A stretch of 64,000 nucleotides of DNA from TMED14 sp038145075 (GCA_038145075.1 JAYQOY010000003.1:1-64000); one strand, 5' to 3'. Counted from the stretch's first letter, positions 43,058-53,808 are shown. A program made the numbers and translations. The notes: a model not told the origin generated them from the letters alone.

Positions 43058-44404
43058 ATGAAGGCGCACTTTATCGCCATTGGAGGCTCGGCCATGCACA
43101 ATTTGGCCTTGGCTCTGGCCGAACGTGGGGATACCGTCATCACGGGGAGCGACGATGCCATTTTTGAGCCTTCTCGCAGTCGTTTGGCGGCTGCGGGTAT
43201 CCTTCCGGAATCGGAAGGCTGGTTCCCAGAAAAGATTACGGCGGATCTCGATGCGGTCATTTTAGGGATGCACGCTCGGGCCGACAATCCAGAACTCCTG
43301 CGCGCCCAAGCATTGGGCCTCCCCATTTTTTCCTACCCCGAATACCTCTTCGAAGCCACCAAGGGCAAGACCCGCGTGGTCGTAGGCGGAAGCCACGGCA
43401 AAACCAGCACGACCTCGATGCTTTTGCATGCCCTGCGCATGGACGGTCTGGATGTGGACTACATGGTGGGCGCTCAATTGGCGGGCTACCAAACCATGGT
43501 ACGCCTGTCCAATACCGCGGAGTGGGCCGTGTTTGAAGGGGACGAATACTTGTCCTCGCCCATTGATTTACGCCCCAAATTTCACCTCTACCGGGCCAAT
43601 GTGGCCATCTTGACCGGGATGGCTTGGGACCACGTCAACGTGTTTCCCACCATGGCGGATTATGAAATGGCCTTCAGCGGTTTCCTCGAGAGCATGGAAC
43701 CCGGCGGCACCTTGATCTACAACGAGGAGGATGAAGCCCTGACCGCCGTGGTGCTCGCAGACCAAAGCCCCATTCGCAAGATTCCTTACCGCACGCCTGC
43801 ATACCGTGTAGAAAACAACCAATGGATTTGGGAGACGCCCCATGGCGACCTCCCCCTTCGCATCATGGGCAGACACAATCTCAGCAATGCCGAAGGCGCC
43901 CGCTGGTTGGCTTTGGAGATGGGGATTCAAGAAGAAGACTTCTACGACGCTATGGCCACGTTTGAAGGGGCTCAACGTCGTTTAGAAGTGCTAGCCGAGT
44001 CTGATGCGCGTTGCGTGCATTTGGACTTTGCGCACGCACCCAGCAAAGTGAAAGCGACAGTAGCCGCTTACGTGGAGACCTACGAACAGACCGCGGGTCT
44101 GCTGGAGCTGCACACCTTCAGCTCCTTGAACCCCGCCTTTATACCAGGCTATGCGGGTACGATGGAGGGCCTAGGCCAAGCTATGGTTTACTTTGACCCA
44201 GCCGCGGTGGCGCACAAGAAGCTCCCGGCTTTAGATCCGGCCTGGGTGCGAGAGACCTTTGGTCCCGGCGTCCAAGTATTTACGCGCCAAAAAGAGGTGC
44301 AAGCTGCTTTGGAGGCTTTGCCAACCACCTGCCATTTGCTCATCATGTCGTCTGGAAATATGGGCGGCATCGATGTCCGCACCTGGGCTCCTTCGTGGGT
44401 CTAA
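43058..44404 (+). CDS. mpl: Mpl-like Mur ligase (muropeptide ligase)
   Basis: Protein of 448 aa. FIAIGGSAMHNLALAL, VVGGSHGKTSTTSMLLHAL (ATP-binding), EGDEYLSSPIDLRPKF and FDFAHAPSKVKAT-like (here LDFAHAPSKV) motifs mark the Mpl branch of Mur ligases. Mpl reattaches recycled L-Ala-D-Glu-mDAP tripeptide to UDP-MurNAc. The third gene of the plsC operon, supporting an envelope role. MurC is the alternative, but the IGGSAMHNLA N-terminus and EGDEY favour Mpl. Confidence 0.88.
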   Translation: MKAHFIAIGGSAMHNLALALAERGDTVITGSDDAIFEPSRSRLAAAGILPESEGWFPEKITADLDAVILGMHARADNPELLRAQALGLPIFSYPEYLFEATKGKTRVVVGGSHGKTSTTSMLLHALRMDGLDVDYMVGAQLAGYQTMVRLSNTAEWAVFEGDEYLSSPIDLRPKFHLYRANVAILTGMAWDHVNVFPTMADYEMAFSGFLESMEPGGTLIYNEEDEALTAVVLADQSPIRKIPYRTPAYRVENNQWIWETPHGDLPLRIMGRHNLSNAEGARWLALEMGIQEEDFYDAMATFEGAQRRLEVLAESDARCVHLDFAHAPSKVKATVAAYVETYEQTAGLLELHTFSSLNPAFIPGYAGTMEGLGQAMVYFDPAAVAHKKLPALDPAWVRETFGPGVQVFTRQKEVQAALEALPTTCHLLIMSSGNMGGIDVRTWAPSWV

Positions 44405-44412
44405 TCCCAGAC

Positions 44413-45102
44413 TCAGTCGCAGCCGCCCGTTAGAAAACCGCCGTTTAAGGGCCAGGTCAAACTCCACAGCCACGTGGTGCGCAGTTTATCGGTGCGCATG
44501 TCCAAGGTGGTTTGTGGACCAAAGGCAATTCTTAAAGGAAGTACCACGTGATAGTTGAGGACCGATGGGATCATTCGGTTCCGGTAGTGGCCTTGAACCC
44601 GCAAGACCCAGGGGTAGCCTGTCTGATGGTAGACCAGAGGTACACCAGGGGTTTCCGTGAAGGAGCTGCGTGCATGGCCCCATCCGACACTGGCACTGAG
44701 GTCCCACCCGCCGTGGAGGCCTACGAGGTAGCCCGTCGTTATGAGCCCTGCCCAGCGCATCTGATCCAAGTAGAGCAATTCGCCCGTTTCTGTAAGGGCT
44801 TGACTCTGAGCGTCCTGAAGTCCCAGTCCTACCGTGAAATGGGGATGGACCCATGCGCTCACTTGAACGCCGCTTAAATTGCCCGAAATGCTATTCGCCG
44901 CGGCCGTGTTGGGGGAGAAGAGTTGGTAGGGCCCGCTTTCAAAATGCGCCGCAAAAGGCTCATGAAATACCATAGATATATCATGTATGTCGACCAATGT
45001 ACCTGCCGGGCGTGTTGAATCCAGTATGGGTTGAATACTTGGCTCCACTTGCCCAAAGGCGAGACCGGGCAGAAGGCCTAAAGCGGCAAAAAAGCCTCTC
45101 AT
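44413..45102 (-). CDS. Predicted secreted or outer-membrane protein
   Basis: Protein of 229 aa. The first 17 residues (MRGFFAALGLLPGLAFG) form a signal peptide. The rest alternates short amphipathic beta strands (VSAWVHPHFTVGLGLQ, WAGLITTGYLVGLHGGWDLSASVGWG), suggesting a small beta-barrel. Last gene of the leftward pyrR-pyrB-STAS run, with its start overlapping the STAS-like gene by 4 bp. No named family recognised. Confidence 0.65.
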   Translation of the reverse strand: MRGFFAALGLLPGLAFGQVEPSIQPILDSTRPAGTLVDIHDISMVFHEPFAAHFESGPYQLFSPNTAAANSISGNLSGVQVSAWVHPHFTVGLGLQDAQSQALTETGELLYLDQMRWAGLITTGYLVGLHGGWDLSASVGWGHARSSFTETPGVPLVYHQTGYPWVLRVQGHYRNRMIPSVLNYHVVLPLRIAFGPQTTLDMRTDKLRTTWLWSLTWPLNGGFLTGGCD

Positions 45103-45437
45103 TCTTCCATCAATTTGCGCTGGATCTCATCCATTTCAAAGAAGTCTTCGGCTTCTTGGTAGGTGGGAACGACAGGCAAATCCTCGTCGAAGAGGTTCAT
45201 GAGACTTTCGCGAACGATGACGATAAAGCTGAAGTTTTCGTCCAAACGCTCCACCTGGAAGTCCTGCAAGGCATCCGTATCCTCAAACTCCTCAACAATC
45301 GTCAAATTGAGCAGGACGTGCGCGTTGGCGTGCTTCTGCATGAGGGTTTGAAGCTCATCGACATGGGCTTCGGTAAAGGTGTCCTCGCCAAACTTGATGT
45401 GCAAGAAGGACGCTTTGGATTCAACTTTAAAGGACAT
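45099..45437 (-). CDS. STAS-like small protein
   Basis: Protein of 112 aa with an alternating beta-alpha pattern and a segment ANAHVLLNLTIVEEFEDTDALQDF that resembles the STAS/anti-sigma antagonist fold. The phosphorylatable Ser of SpoIIAA is not evident (the corresponding region has FEDTDAL). It is located 5 bp after pyrB. In flavobacteria a similar gene often lies between pyrB and rnz, so the context is conserved. Role unknown. Confidence 0.65.
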   Translation of the reverse strand: MSFKVESKASFLHIKFGEDTFTEAHVDELQTLMQKHANAHVLLNLTIVEEFEDTDALQDFQVERLDENFSFIVIVRESLMNLFDEDLPVVPTYQEAEDFFEMDEIQRKLMEE

Positions 45438-45442
45438 AGGTC

Positions 45443-46387
45443 TTAAGCAATGGTCGTTCCTTGGGAGGCGAGAAGATACAACACAGCCATGCGAACTGCT
45501 ACACCGTTCTGCACCTGGTCCAAAATGATAGCATACTCAGAATCTGCTACTTCGGACGTGATTTCCACACCGCGGTTGATGGGCCCGGGGTGAAGAATCA
45601 GCGGAATGCTGCTCAATTTTTTCAACTTTTCCATCGTGACGCCGTAGCGCATGTGGTACTCGCGAATGCTCGGGAAGTAGGCACGGTCCATGCGCTCGTG
45701 CTGCACGCGCAGCATGTTGGCTACGTCCGCCCATTCCAGGGCGTCTTCCAGCTTGGGAATCACCGTGACCCCCAGGTCGTGGATGTGACGCGGGATCAAG
45801 GTGGCGGGGCCGCAGACAGCCACTTCAGCGCCCAAGGTTTGGAGGCAGAAGATGTTGCTCAAAGCCACGCGGGAGTGGGTGATGTCGCCCACAATGACAA
45901 TTTTCTTACCGGCGAGGTCGCCCAATTTCTCCGTCATGGAAAAGGCGTCCAAGAGGGCTTGGGTGGGGTGCTCGTGAGTGCCGTCGCCCGCATTGACGAT
46001 TTGAGCGTCCACGTGCTTGCTGAGGAATTCAGCGGCACCGGGCTCGGAGTGGCGCATCACAATCATGTCGACCTTCATGGCCAAGATGTTGTTCACGGTG
46101 TCCACCAAGGTTTCGCCCTTCTTCACAGAGGAATTGGAGGCGGCAAAGTTGATGACGTCGGCGCTGAGACGCTTTTCGGCCAGTTCAAAGCTGAGGCGGG
46201 TTCGGGTCGAATTCTCAAAAAAGAGGTTGGCGATCGTGATGTCGCGCAGCGAAGGAACCTTCTTGATGGGGCGATTGATCACCTCTTTAAACTGAGCGGC
46301 CCAATGCAAAATCAACTGGATGTCCTCTTTGGGAAGGCCTTTAATTCCAAGCAGATGGCGGGTACTCAGTTTAGCGCTTTGCGGCAT
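45443..46387 (-). CDS. pyrB: Aspartate carbamoyltransferase catalytic subunit
   Basis: Protein of 314 aa from ATG 46387, inside the 3' end of pyrR (17-bp overlap); an ATG five codons earlier is possible. FFENSTRTRLSFE (carbamoyl-phosphate binding), HEHPTQALLD and HPGPINRGVEI are the ATCase motifs. It makes carbamoyl-aspartate, the first committed pyrimidine step. Directly follows the regulator pyrR. Confidence 0.96.
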   Translation of the reverse strand: MPQSAKLSTRHLLGIKGLPKEDIQLILHWAAQFKEVINRPIKKVPSLRDITIANLFFENSTRTRLSFELAEKRLSADVINFAASNSSVKKGETLVDTVNNILAMKVDMIVMRHSEPGAAEFLSKHVDAQIVNAGDGTHEHPTQALLDAFSMTEKLGDLAGKKIVIVGDITHSRVALSNIFCLQTLGAEVAVCGPATLIPRHIHDLGVTVIPKLEDALEWADVANMLRVQHERMDRAYFPSIREYHMRYGVTMEKLKKLSSIPLILHPGPINRGVEITSEVADSEYAIILDQVQNGVAVRMAVLYLLASQGTTIA

Positions 46388-46922
46388 GGGGGATAGATTC
46401 AATCAAAATGGTGGGGACGTCGTTGGCCCATTCGAGCCGAACGCGTTCCTCGGCTATGGCGTCCACGCGGCGTCCAGAAAAGTCAGGTTGAATAGGCAGT
46501 TCGCGGGAGAAGCGGCGGTCCACCAGCACGCATAGCTCTACGCGGGTGGGTCGACCATAATCGCCCAAGGCGTCCATGGCGGCGCGCACACTGCGCCCCG
46601 TGTACAGGACATCGTCGACCAAGATGACACGCTTGCCCTCAATCAGGACGTTCATCTCGTTGGGGCTGGCCGCTAGAGGCTCCTCGCGTCGTCGAAAATC
46701 GTCCCGGTGAAAGGTGATGTCCAAGGCGCCAAAGGGCACGTCATCCACCCCGTGCTGGGTCTTCAAAAGCTGAATAAGGGCCTTGGCCAACTGCGTGCCA
46801 CGCGGCTGGAGCCCAATAATCACCGAATTGTTCCAGGGGAAGTGAACCTCGTTCAGTTGACAACAAAGGCGGTTCAGCGTTGCGGCGCATTCCCGTGCAT
46901 CAAGTAGCGTTTTCGTTGCCAT
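46371..46922 (-). CDS. pyrR: PyrR bifunctional pyrimidine regulator / uracil phosphoribosyltransferase
   Basis: Protein of 183 aa. The PRPP-binding loop VILVDDVLYTGRSVRAAMDAL and NSVIIGLQPRGTQLA are diagnostic of PyrR. In Gram-positives PyrR binds pyr mRNA to control attenuation; in Bacteroidota that role is unproven, and the roughly 20-nt leader here leaves no room for an antiterminator. UPRTase activity is the safer assignment. Divergent from rnz. Confidence 0.93.
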   Translation of the reverse strand: MATKTLLDARECAATLNRLCCQLNEVHFPWNNSVIIGLQPRGTQLAKALIQLLKTQHGVDDVPFGALDITFHRDDFRRREEPLAASPNEMNVLIEGKRVILVDDVLYTGRSVRAAMDALGDYGRPTRVELCVLVDRRFSRELPIQPDFSGRRVDAIAEERVRLEWANDVPTILIESIPHAAKR

Positions 46923-46930
46923 CGTAGGGG

Positions 46931-46938
46931 CAAAGGTA
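46931..46938 (-). promoter_or_regulatory. -7 element of pyrR, overlapping the rnz promoter
   Basis: TACCTTTG on the minus strand, 9 bp before the pyrR ATG. On the plus strand TAAATTTTTG starts at 46937, a -7-like sequence for rnz, so the two promoters share bases. Confidence 0.5.
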
Positions 46939-46976
46939 AATTTTTGCGCTCACATCTCGTACACGACCTTTGGGCA

Positions 46977-47924
46977 ATGTCGATGCATTGGCAAATTTTA
47001 GGCTGCGGTTCGGCCGTTCCACTGCCGCAGCACCACCCTTCGGCCCAAATTCTCCACGTGGGCGGAAAGAGTTACCTCCTGGATTGTGGCGAGGGGACGC
47101 AGGTGCGATTCAAAGAATTTGGGGTGAACGGCCAACAGGTTGATGCCATTGCCATCACGCATTTGCACGGCGATCACGTCTACGGACTGCCGGGCCTCCT
47201 CTCGTCCTGGCACTTACTGGGCCGATCCAAAGCCCTCACCCTGATAGGCCCGCCCGATCTAGAGGCTTTTATCCGCCCCCAACTGGAGCTGAGCCGGTGT
47301 TGGTTGGAATACCCCCTGCACTTTGTGGCATGTACGGACGAGCCGGGCGCCCGGGTGTTTGAAGATGAAGCCGTTCAAATCTTCAGCCATCCGCTCACCC
47401 ATTCCATTCCCACGTGGGGCTACAAAGTGGTCACCCAGCGCGGTATGCGCCGAATTGACGCCGAAAAAGCCCGAGCTGCCGGCGTCGAAAGCTGCGACAT
47501 GCGCCGCTTACAACTGGGCATGGATGTCGTTACCCGCAGTGGTGCTACCGTTTTAAATGCGTCGGTCACCCTGGATCCGCGTCCTCCACTTCAATTTGCC
47601 TACATCACGGATACCGCCCCTCTGCCTTCGCTGGTGGATTTTGTGCGCGGGGTTCATGTCCTCTACCACGAAAGCACCTTTTTGACGTCCCACGGGGAGC
47701 TGGCCCAGAAAAGCCAGCACAGCACGGCGGCTCAAGCCGCGCAAATCGCCTCCGCGGCAGAGGTGGGCACGTTGTGTTTGGGCCATTATTCGGTTCGCTA
47801 CGGAAGCAGCGAGCCCTTCGTGGAGGAAGCTCTGGAAATTTTTCCCCGCGTCGTGGCGGGGTACAGCGGCATGCGCCGCGAGCTCACCCTGGAGGGCGAG
47901 CTGCGGGCGTTTAAGCGCGGGTAA
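46977..47924 (+). CDS. rnz: Ribonuclease Z
   Basis: Protein of 315 aa from ATG 46977; ATG 46983 two codons later is equally plausible. ITHLHGDHVYGLPGL carries the zinc-binding HxHxDH motif, with LLDCGEGTQVRF upstream and YITDTAP, HESTF and LGHYSVRY downstream. It endonucleolytically removes tRNA 3' trailers. The divergent pyrR-pyrB-STAS genes form a neighbourhood I recall from flavobacteria. Its stop adjoins the rho stop. Confidence 0.95.
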   Translation: MSMHWQILGCGSAVPLPQHHPSAQILHVGGKSYLLDCGEGTQVRFKEFGVNGQQVDAIAITHLHGDHVYGLPGLLSSWHLLGRSKALTLIGPPDLEAFIRPQLELSRCWLEYPLHFVACTDEPGARVFEDEAVQIFSHPLTHSIPTWGYKVVTQRGMRRIDAEKARAAGVESCDMRRLQLGMDVVTRSGATVLNASVTLDPRPPLQFAYITDTAPLPSLVDFVRGVHVLYHESTFLTSHGELAQKSQHSTAAQAAQIASAAEVGTLCLGHYSVRYGSSEPFVEEALEIFPRVVAGYSGMRRELTLEGELRAFKRG

Positions 47925-49649
<1,725 letters not shown>

Positions 49650-49708
49650 AAAAAATGCTAAGGGTGATCTGAAAAAGTCGGTTCAGTAAGAAAGTCTCGA
49701 TGGAGAAA

Positions 49709-49747
49709 GGTGCAGGAAGTGCACCGAGGATGTACTGCAATAGTACA
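49709..49747. promoter_or_regulatory. Two small inverted repeats between rho and DUF4293 genes
   Basis: GGTGCA-GGAAG-TGCACC at 49709-49725 and TGTACT-GCAAT-AGTACA at 49731-49747: both have perfect 6-bp arms and 5-base loops, separated by 5 bp. They lie in the leader side of rho. The remaining intergenic sequence shows no clear TAnnTTTG. Confidence 0.45.
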
Positions 49748-49771
49748 AAAAATTCGGAAATTGCGGCCATT

Positions 49772-50140
49772 ATGTGGCAACGTATTCAAACTCTCTACAT
49801 GGCCCTCGGCGCTGTGATGTTCTTTTTGGTCGGTTATGGCAATGCCAGCAATGCCCAAGCGCTGCTGTCGGGGCTGGGCGTGGCCTTGCTTTTGGCCAAT
49901 GTGACGTACTACAAGCACCGAAAGCGCCAATTCATGGTAAACCGTGTGGTGGTCATCGTTGCCTTCGTACTGGAAGGATGGCTACTCTACGGCTCCTACG
50001 GCGGTGAGATGGAGGCCCTATCCAACACGGCGATGCTTCAACTCGCGGCCCCTTTGTTGGCGGTCATTTTTTCAGCCCTAGCCAACCGAGCCATTCAGGC
50101 CGATGAAAAGAAAGTGAGCGCGGCAGATCGCCTGCGCTAA
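49772..50140 (+). CDS. DUF4293 family membrane protein
   Basis: Protein of 122 aa from ATG 49772 (MWQRIQTLYMALGAVMFFL), the expected family start; a longer reading would run through the rho leader. Four membrane helices and a short charged tail. DUF4293 proteins are found in Bacteroidota, frequently next to rho, without known function. Convergent with the phosphodiesterase gene (4-bp overlap). Confidence 0.8.
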   Translation: MWQRIQTLYMALGAVMFFLVGYGNASNAQALLSGLGVALLLANVTYYKHRKRQFMVNRVVVIVAFVLEGWLLYGSYGGEMEALSNTAMLQLAAPLLAVIFSALANRAIQADEKKVSAADRLR

Positions 50141-50673
50141 GCGTCCTCAAGATTTTCCAAACGCCCGCGTTTGCCCAGCTCGATGACTTCGAGCTGTTGA
50201 ACTTTGCCTTGCTCCACGGTGAAGCGAAGCATCGTGCGCATGTGGTGAAAGCCATGGTGGCCAGCGGCTCCTGGATTCAAGCATAGGACCCCCGAAGGAT
50301 CGTGTCCTGCTCTCAGAATGTGGCTGTGCCCGCAAATAAATACGTGAGGGCGCAGCGCGGCTAGTTTCTTTTTGATGGGAGAGGGGAGGCGTCCGGCGAC
50401 CCCGCCAATGTGAGTAATCCACACCCGCAATCCGTCCACCTCAAAGTGGAGGTCTGCCGGCGCTTCGCGACGCATGGAGGCGTCGTCGATGTTGCCGTGG
50501 ACCGCACGAAGGGGCTTGACGTCCGCTAGGGCGTCCAACACCGCGATGTCTCCGATGTCTCCGGCATGCCAGACTTCATCGGCCGCTGCGGCATGGCGCA
50601 GAATATCGGCGTCCATGTGCGAGTGCGTATCGGAGAGTAAAAGGATTCGGCGCGCTGTACCTTTGGCATTCAT
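50137..50673 (-). CDS. YfcE/MJ0936-type metallophosphoesterase
   Basis: Protein of 178 aa. LLSDTHSHMD, EVWHAGDIGD, AVHGNIDD, CGHSH and LNPGAAG form the complete calcineurin-like metal site in order. YfcE relatives hydrolyse phosphodiesters; the natural substrate is unclear. Its start ATG is separated from the divergent truA ATG by only 2 bp. Confidence 0.92.
   Translation of the reverse strand: MNAKGTARRILLLSDTHSHMDADILRHAAAADEVWHAGDIGDIAVLDALADVKPLRAVHGNIDDASMRREAPADLHFEVDGLRVWITHIGGVAGRLPSPIKKKLAALRPHVFICGHSHILRAGHDPSGVLCLNPGAAGHHGFHHMRTMLRFTVEQGKVQQLEVIELGKRGRLENLEDA
50658..50665 (+). promoter_or_regulatory. -7 element of truA inside the phosphodiesterase gene
   Basis: TACCTTTG followed by GC is an exact match 10 bp before the truA ATG. 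It lies within the first codons of the opposite-strand phosphodiesterase gene. Confidence 0.6.
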
Positions 50674-50675
50674 CT

Positions 50676-51458
50676 ATGCAAAAGTCGGAAAACCCTCGGT
50701 ATGCGATGCGCTTGGCGTATCACGGTGCGCCATACAGCGGTTGGCAAGTGCAGCCCGGGCAAAAAACCGTCCAAGGGGAGCTTGAAATTGCCCTTTCCTC
50801 TCTGCTGCGAAACGAGATCCAAGTGGTCGGAGCGGGCCGAACAGACACCGGCGTTCACGCCGCCAACTATGTCGCCCATTTTGAAGGCCCCGCGGGGGTG
50901 GACGTGGAAGATTTGACCTACCGCTTGAATCGATTCTTGCCTCCGCGCATTGCCGTCCATGAAATTCAGCCTGTGGCGGAGGACTTCCATGCACGCTTTT
51001 CAGCCACCTCGCGCGCTTACCGCTATGTGGTGCGCCGCAGTAAAAATGCCTTTGACACCGATGTGGCGTGGTACTACCAGCGCCCGATGGACCTGGACAA
51101 GCTGCACCGAGCGGCTGAAAGTTTGTTCACCACGATCGAATTTTCCGCCTTTGCCCGCACAGGCAGCCACACGGGCACGACGTTGTGCACCCTAGAACAT
51201 GCCCGTTGGTTAGACCATGGCGATATCTGGGTGTTTGAAGTGCGCGCTAACCGCTTTTTGCGCAACATGGTTCGGTCCCTCGTAGGCACCATGGTGGAAC
51301 ATGCCTTAGACAAGCGCAGTTGGGAGTCCTGGCAGGACCTCCTGCTTGGTGGTGAACGCCCGGATGCGGGCGATTCAGCCCCGGCACATGGCCTTACTTT
51401 TGCAGGCGTCACCTATCCAAATTCTCCTTTTAATGAGCGCGAACACGCCCCCTTCTAA
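50676..51458 (+). CDS. truA: tRNA pseudouridine(38-40) synthase
   Basis: Protein of 260 aa. GAGRTDTGVHA contains the catalytic Asp (near residue 56); YHGAPYSGWQVQ and NRFLRNMVRSLVG further confirm TruA. It isomerises uridines 38-40 in the tRNA anticodon arm. The 3' end overlaps the ABC exporter start by 26 bp, so these two are likely co-transcribed. Confidence 0.96.
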   Translation: MQKSENPRYAMRLAYHGAPYSGWQVQPGQKTVQGELEIALSSLLRNEIQVVGAGRTDTGVHAANYVAHFEGPAGVDVEDLTYRLNRFLPPRIAVHEIQPVAEDFHARFSATSRAYRYVVRRSKNAFDTDVAWYYQRPMDLDKLHRAAESLFTTIEFSAFARTGSHTGTTLCTLEHARWLDHGDIWVFEVRANRFLRNMVRSLVGTMVEHALDKRSWESWQDLLLGGERPDAGDSAPAHGLTFAGVTYPNSPFNEREHAPF

Positions 51459-53217
51459 ACCTGCCGTTTCCGGCAAGGCCTTTGACTGGCAGGTGCTGCG
51501 GCGCGTGTTGAGCTATGCCAAGCCCTACCGATGGCAGACCATAGCGGCGGCCGTCTTGTCGGTGCTCATGGGCGCCTTGACGACGGCGCGGCCGGTATTT
51601 GTTCGGGAAGGGGTGGACGATGCCGTTGCCAAGGCCGATTGGCAGGCCCTGTACACATCAATGCTGTTGCTGGGCGCCACCTTGGTGCTGGAAGCACTTG
51701 GGCAGTTTGCCTTTATCTATGCGACCAACGATTTGGGGCAGCGTGTGATTAAGGACATTCGGATCAAGCTCTTTGGGCGCCTTTTGCACTTCAAAATGCC
51801 GTTTTTCGACAAAACGCCTGTGGGGACCTTGGTGACCCGAACCGTTTCCGATGTCGAAACGATGGCGGATATATTTTCGGACGGTTTGCTGGTGATTTTT
51901 GGCGATCTCTTCAAGATTGTCGTCATGGTCGCGGTGATGTTCTTCCTCTTCGATCCGGCGCTGGTGGCCATTAGCCTTTCGGTTATTCCCTTCCTGTACA
52001 TCGCGACGCGCTGGTTCCAAAAGAGCATTAAGTCGGCCTTTACGGATGTTCGGAACCAAGTGGCCGCGCTAAATGCCTTTGTGCAAGAGCGCATTACGGG
52101 CATGGCCATCGTGCAGCTTTTCACGCGCGAACGCAAGGAGTACGGACGCTTTGAGGCCATCAACGCCAAACACCGCGATGCCAATATTCAGTCCATCTGG
52201 TACTTCAGCTTGTTCTTTCCCATCATCGAAATGTTGTCCGCCGTTAGCATTGGCCTGGCCATTTGGTATGGCGGATTGGCGGCCGCGAGTGGCGCAGCCA
52301 TCAGCATTGGCGACCTGACGGCCCTGATTCTCTTTATCAACTTGCTCTACCGGCCATTGCGTCAGTTGGCGGACCGTTTTAACACGCTCCAAATGGGCAT
52401 GGTGGCCAGTGATCGCGTCTTGAAACTCATCGCGGAGGAAGCCGAAATTGAGCCCACGGGTGGGCATTCCGTGTCGCATGTGGCCGGCGAAGTGGCCTTC
52501 AAAGGGGTGCATTTCTCCTATTTACCCGACGAGCCTGTGCTCAAAGGCATCGACCTGCATATTCCGGTGGGCGAAACATGGGCCCTCGTGGGTGCGACGG
52601 GCTCTGGAAAGAGCACGCTGGTGCACTTGCTTTTGGGCTACTATCCCGTCACGGAAGGCGAGATTCAGCTCGATGGTGTTCGCCTGCGCGACTGGAGCCT
52701 AAACTCCCTGCGCAGCCACGTGGCGCTTGTCCAGCAGGATGTTTTCCTCTTTTCCGACACGGTCCGAAACAACGTCACCGTCTACCGCCCCATCTCCGAC
52801 CAGGCCATTTGGGATGCTGCGGAAGCTATGGGCATTGCCGAATTCCTGCGAAGCCTCCCCGGCGGCTTGGACTACGACGTCAAGGAGCGCGGTGGCATGC
52901 TGAGTACCGGCCAGCGCCAATTGCTCGCCTTCCTGCGCGCCTACCTCCGTCAACCTAGTTTATTGATTTTGGACGAGGCGACTTCCAGCATTGACTCTCA
53001 AGCGGAAGAGTGGATTCAACGGGCCACGGTGGGTCTAACTGCAGGCCGAACCTCATTGGTAGTCGCGCATCGGTTAGCCACCGTGTTGCACGCGGATCAA
53101 ATTGTCGTGTTAGACAAAGGGCGCGTGGTGGAGCAAGGCCGCCACGAGGAACTCCTGGCCCGAGGGGGTGCCTACGCCAACCTCTACGAAAAGCAATTTT
53201 TTGGCGAAGAGGGCTAA
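51433..53217 (+). CDS. MsbA-like ABC exporter (fused permease-ATPase)
   Basis: Protein of 594 aa from ATG 51433. Six helices in residues 25-320 (type IV exporter fold), then Walker A GATGSGKSTLVHLL near 395, Q-loop VQQDVFLFSDTV, Walker B LLILDEATSSID and H-loop VVAHRLATV. The signature reads LSTGQRQ instead of the usual LSGGQ. Such half-transporters move lipids or drugs. The 3' end overlaps a convergent membrane protein gene by 4 bp. Confidence 0.92.
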   Translation: MSANTPPSKPAVSGKAFDWQVLRRVLSYAKPYRWQTIAAAVLSVLMGALTTARPVFVREGVDDAVAKADWQALYTSMLLLGATLVLEALGQFAFIYATNDLGQRVIKDIRIKLFGRLLHFKMPFFDKTPVGTLVTRTVSDVETMADIFSDGLLVIFGDLFKIVVMVAVMFFLFDPALVAISLSVIPFLYIATRWFQKSIKSAFTDVRNQVAALNAFVQERITGMAIVQLFTRERKEYGRFEAINAKHRDANIQSIWYFSLFFPIIEMLSAVSIGLAIWYGGLAAASGAAISIGDLTALILFINLLYRPLRQLADRFNTLQMGMVASDRVLKLIAEEAEIEPTGGHSVSHVAGEVAFKGVHFSYLPDEPVLKGIDLHIPVGETWALVGATGSGKSTLVHLLLGYYPVTEGEIQLDGVRLRDWSLNSLRSHVALVQQDVFLFSDTVRNNVTVYRPISDQAIWDAAEAMGIAEFLRSLPGGLDYDVKERGGMLSTGQRQLLAFLRAYLRQPSLLILDEATSSIDSQAEEWIQRATVGLTAGRTSLVVAHRLATVLHADQIVVLDKGRVVEQGRHEELLARGGAYANLYEKQFFGEEG

Positions 53218-53774
53218 GCCTGAAGCCCCAGTAGATTTTTGGGATCGTCGACAGGTAGCGCAGGCGCACAGGCCTGAAGGACCGCCTTGAAGTGTTCGGG
53301 GTGGCGGATTTGGAAGGCAATCGTTCGGCCCGAATGCAATGCAAACAGTACATAGAGTCCCTCATCAAAGGCATATGCATGAACCTTCTTGTGTGATCCA
53401 AAGCTGTTGATGCGCAACCCCCAGCCTCCAAAATCCCCTATAGGACTGAGCTTAGCGACGGATGCGGAATGAATATCGCTCCACGAACGCCACTTCCAGG
53501 ACCACACAAATGGTCGGTAGATGACGCCAATGCCCCGGGCATTGATCCGCAAGCGGCACCAGGACATGATCATTGCGGCCACCCCAGCTTCGAGCGCTAT
53601 CACACTGAGGAGCACCCAAAAAAGCGTGGGTCCCTCCGTGGTGGGGCGGCCGGCAAAGTAGGCAGCTAAATCATTCCACCCGACGGAAATGATTATCGTC
53701 AACGTCGTAGTTAGGCTGATGCCCATAACGATAAGAAAGGCTGGTGGGATGCGGAATTGATCGCGGTATTCCAT
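53214..53774 (-). CDS. Conserved membrane protein, unknown function
   Basis: Protein of 186 aa. Two hydrophobic helices (about residues 10-32 and 50-72) followed by a beta-rich domain of PH-like pattern: GIGVIYRPFVWSWKWRSWSDI, GGWGLRINSFGSHKKVHAY, LHSGRTIAFQIRHPEHF. This resembles membrane-bound bacterial PH (bPH) proteins. No enzymatic motif. Convergent with the ABC exporter and divergent from the YceI lipoprotein. Confidence 0.7.
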   Translation of the reverse strand: MEYRDQFRIPPAFLIVMGISLTTTLTIIISVGWNDLAAYFAGRPTTEGPTLFWVLLSVIALEAGVAAMIMSWCRLRINARGIGVIYRPFVWSWKWRSWSDIHSASVAKLSPIGDFGGWGLRINSFGSHKKVHAYAFDEGLYVLFALHSGRTIAFQIRHPEHFKAVLQACAPALPVDDPKNLLGLQA

Positions 53775-53808
53775 GGTTTAAAAATACGCGAAGAACATTT
53801 GCGGATAA

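Noticed and set aside
46371..46976. PyrR-binding antiterminator upstream of pyrR
   Set aside because: The predicted start lies only a few bases before the ATG, leaving no leader for alternative stems.
51433..53217. LSTGQ signature as a sign of a defective ABC exporter
   Set aside because: Thr for the first Gly is tolerated in related exporters and all other ATPase motifs are intact.
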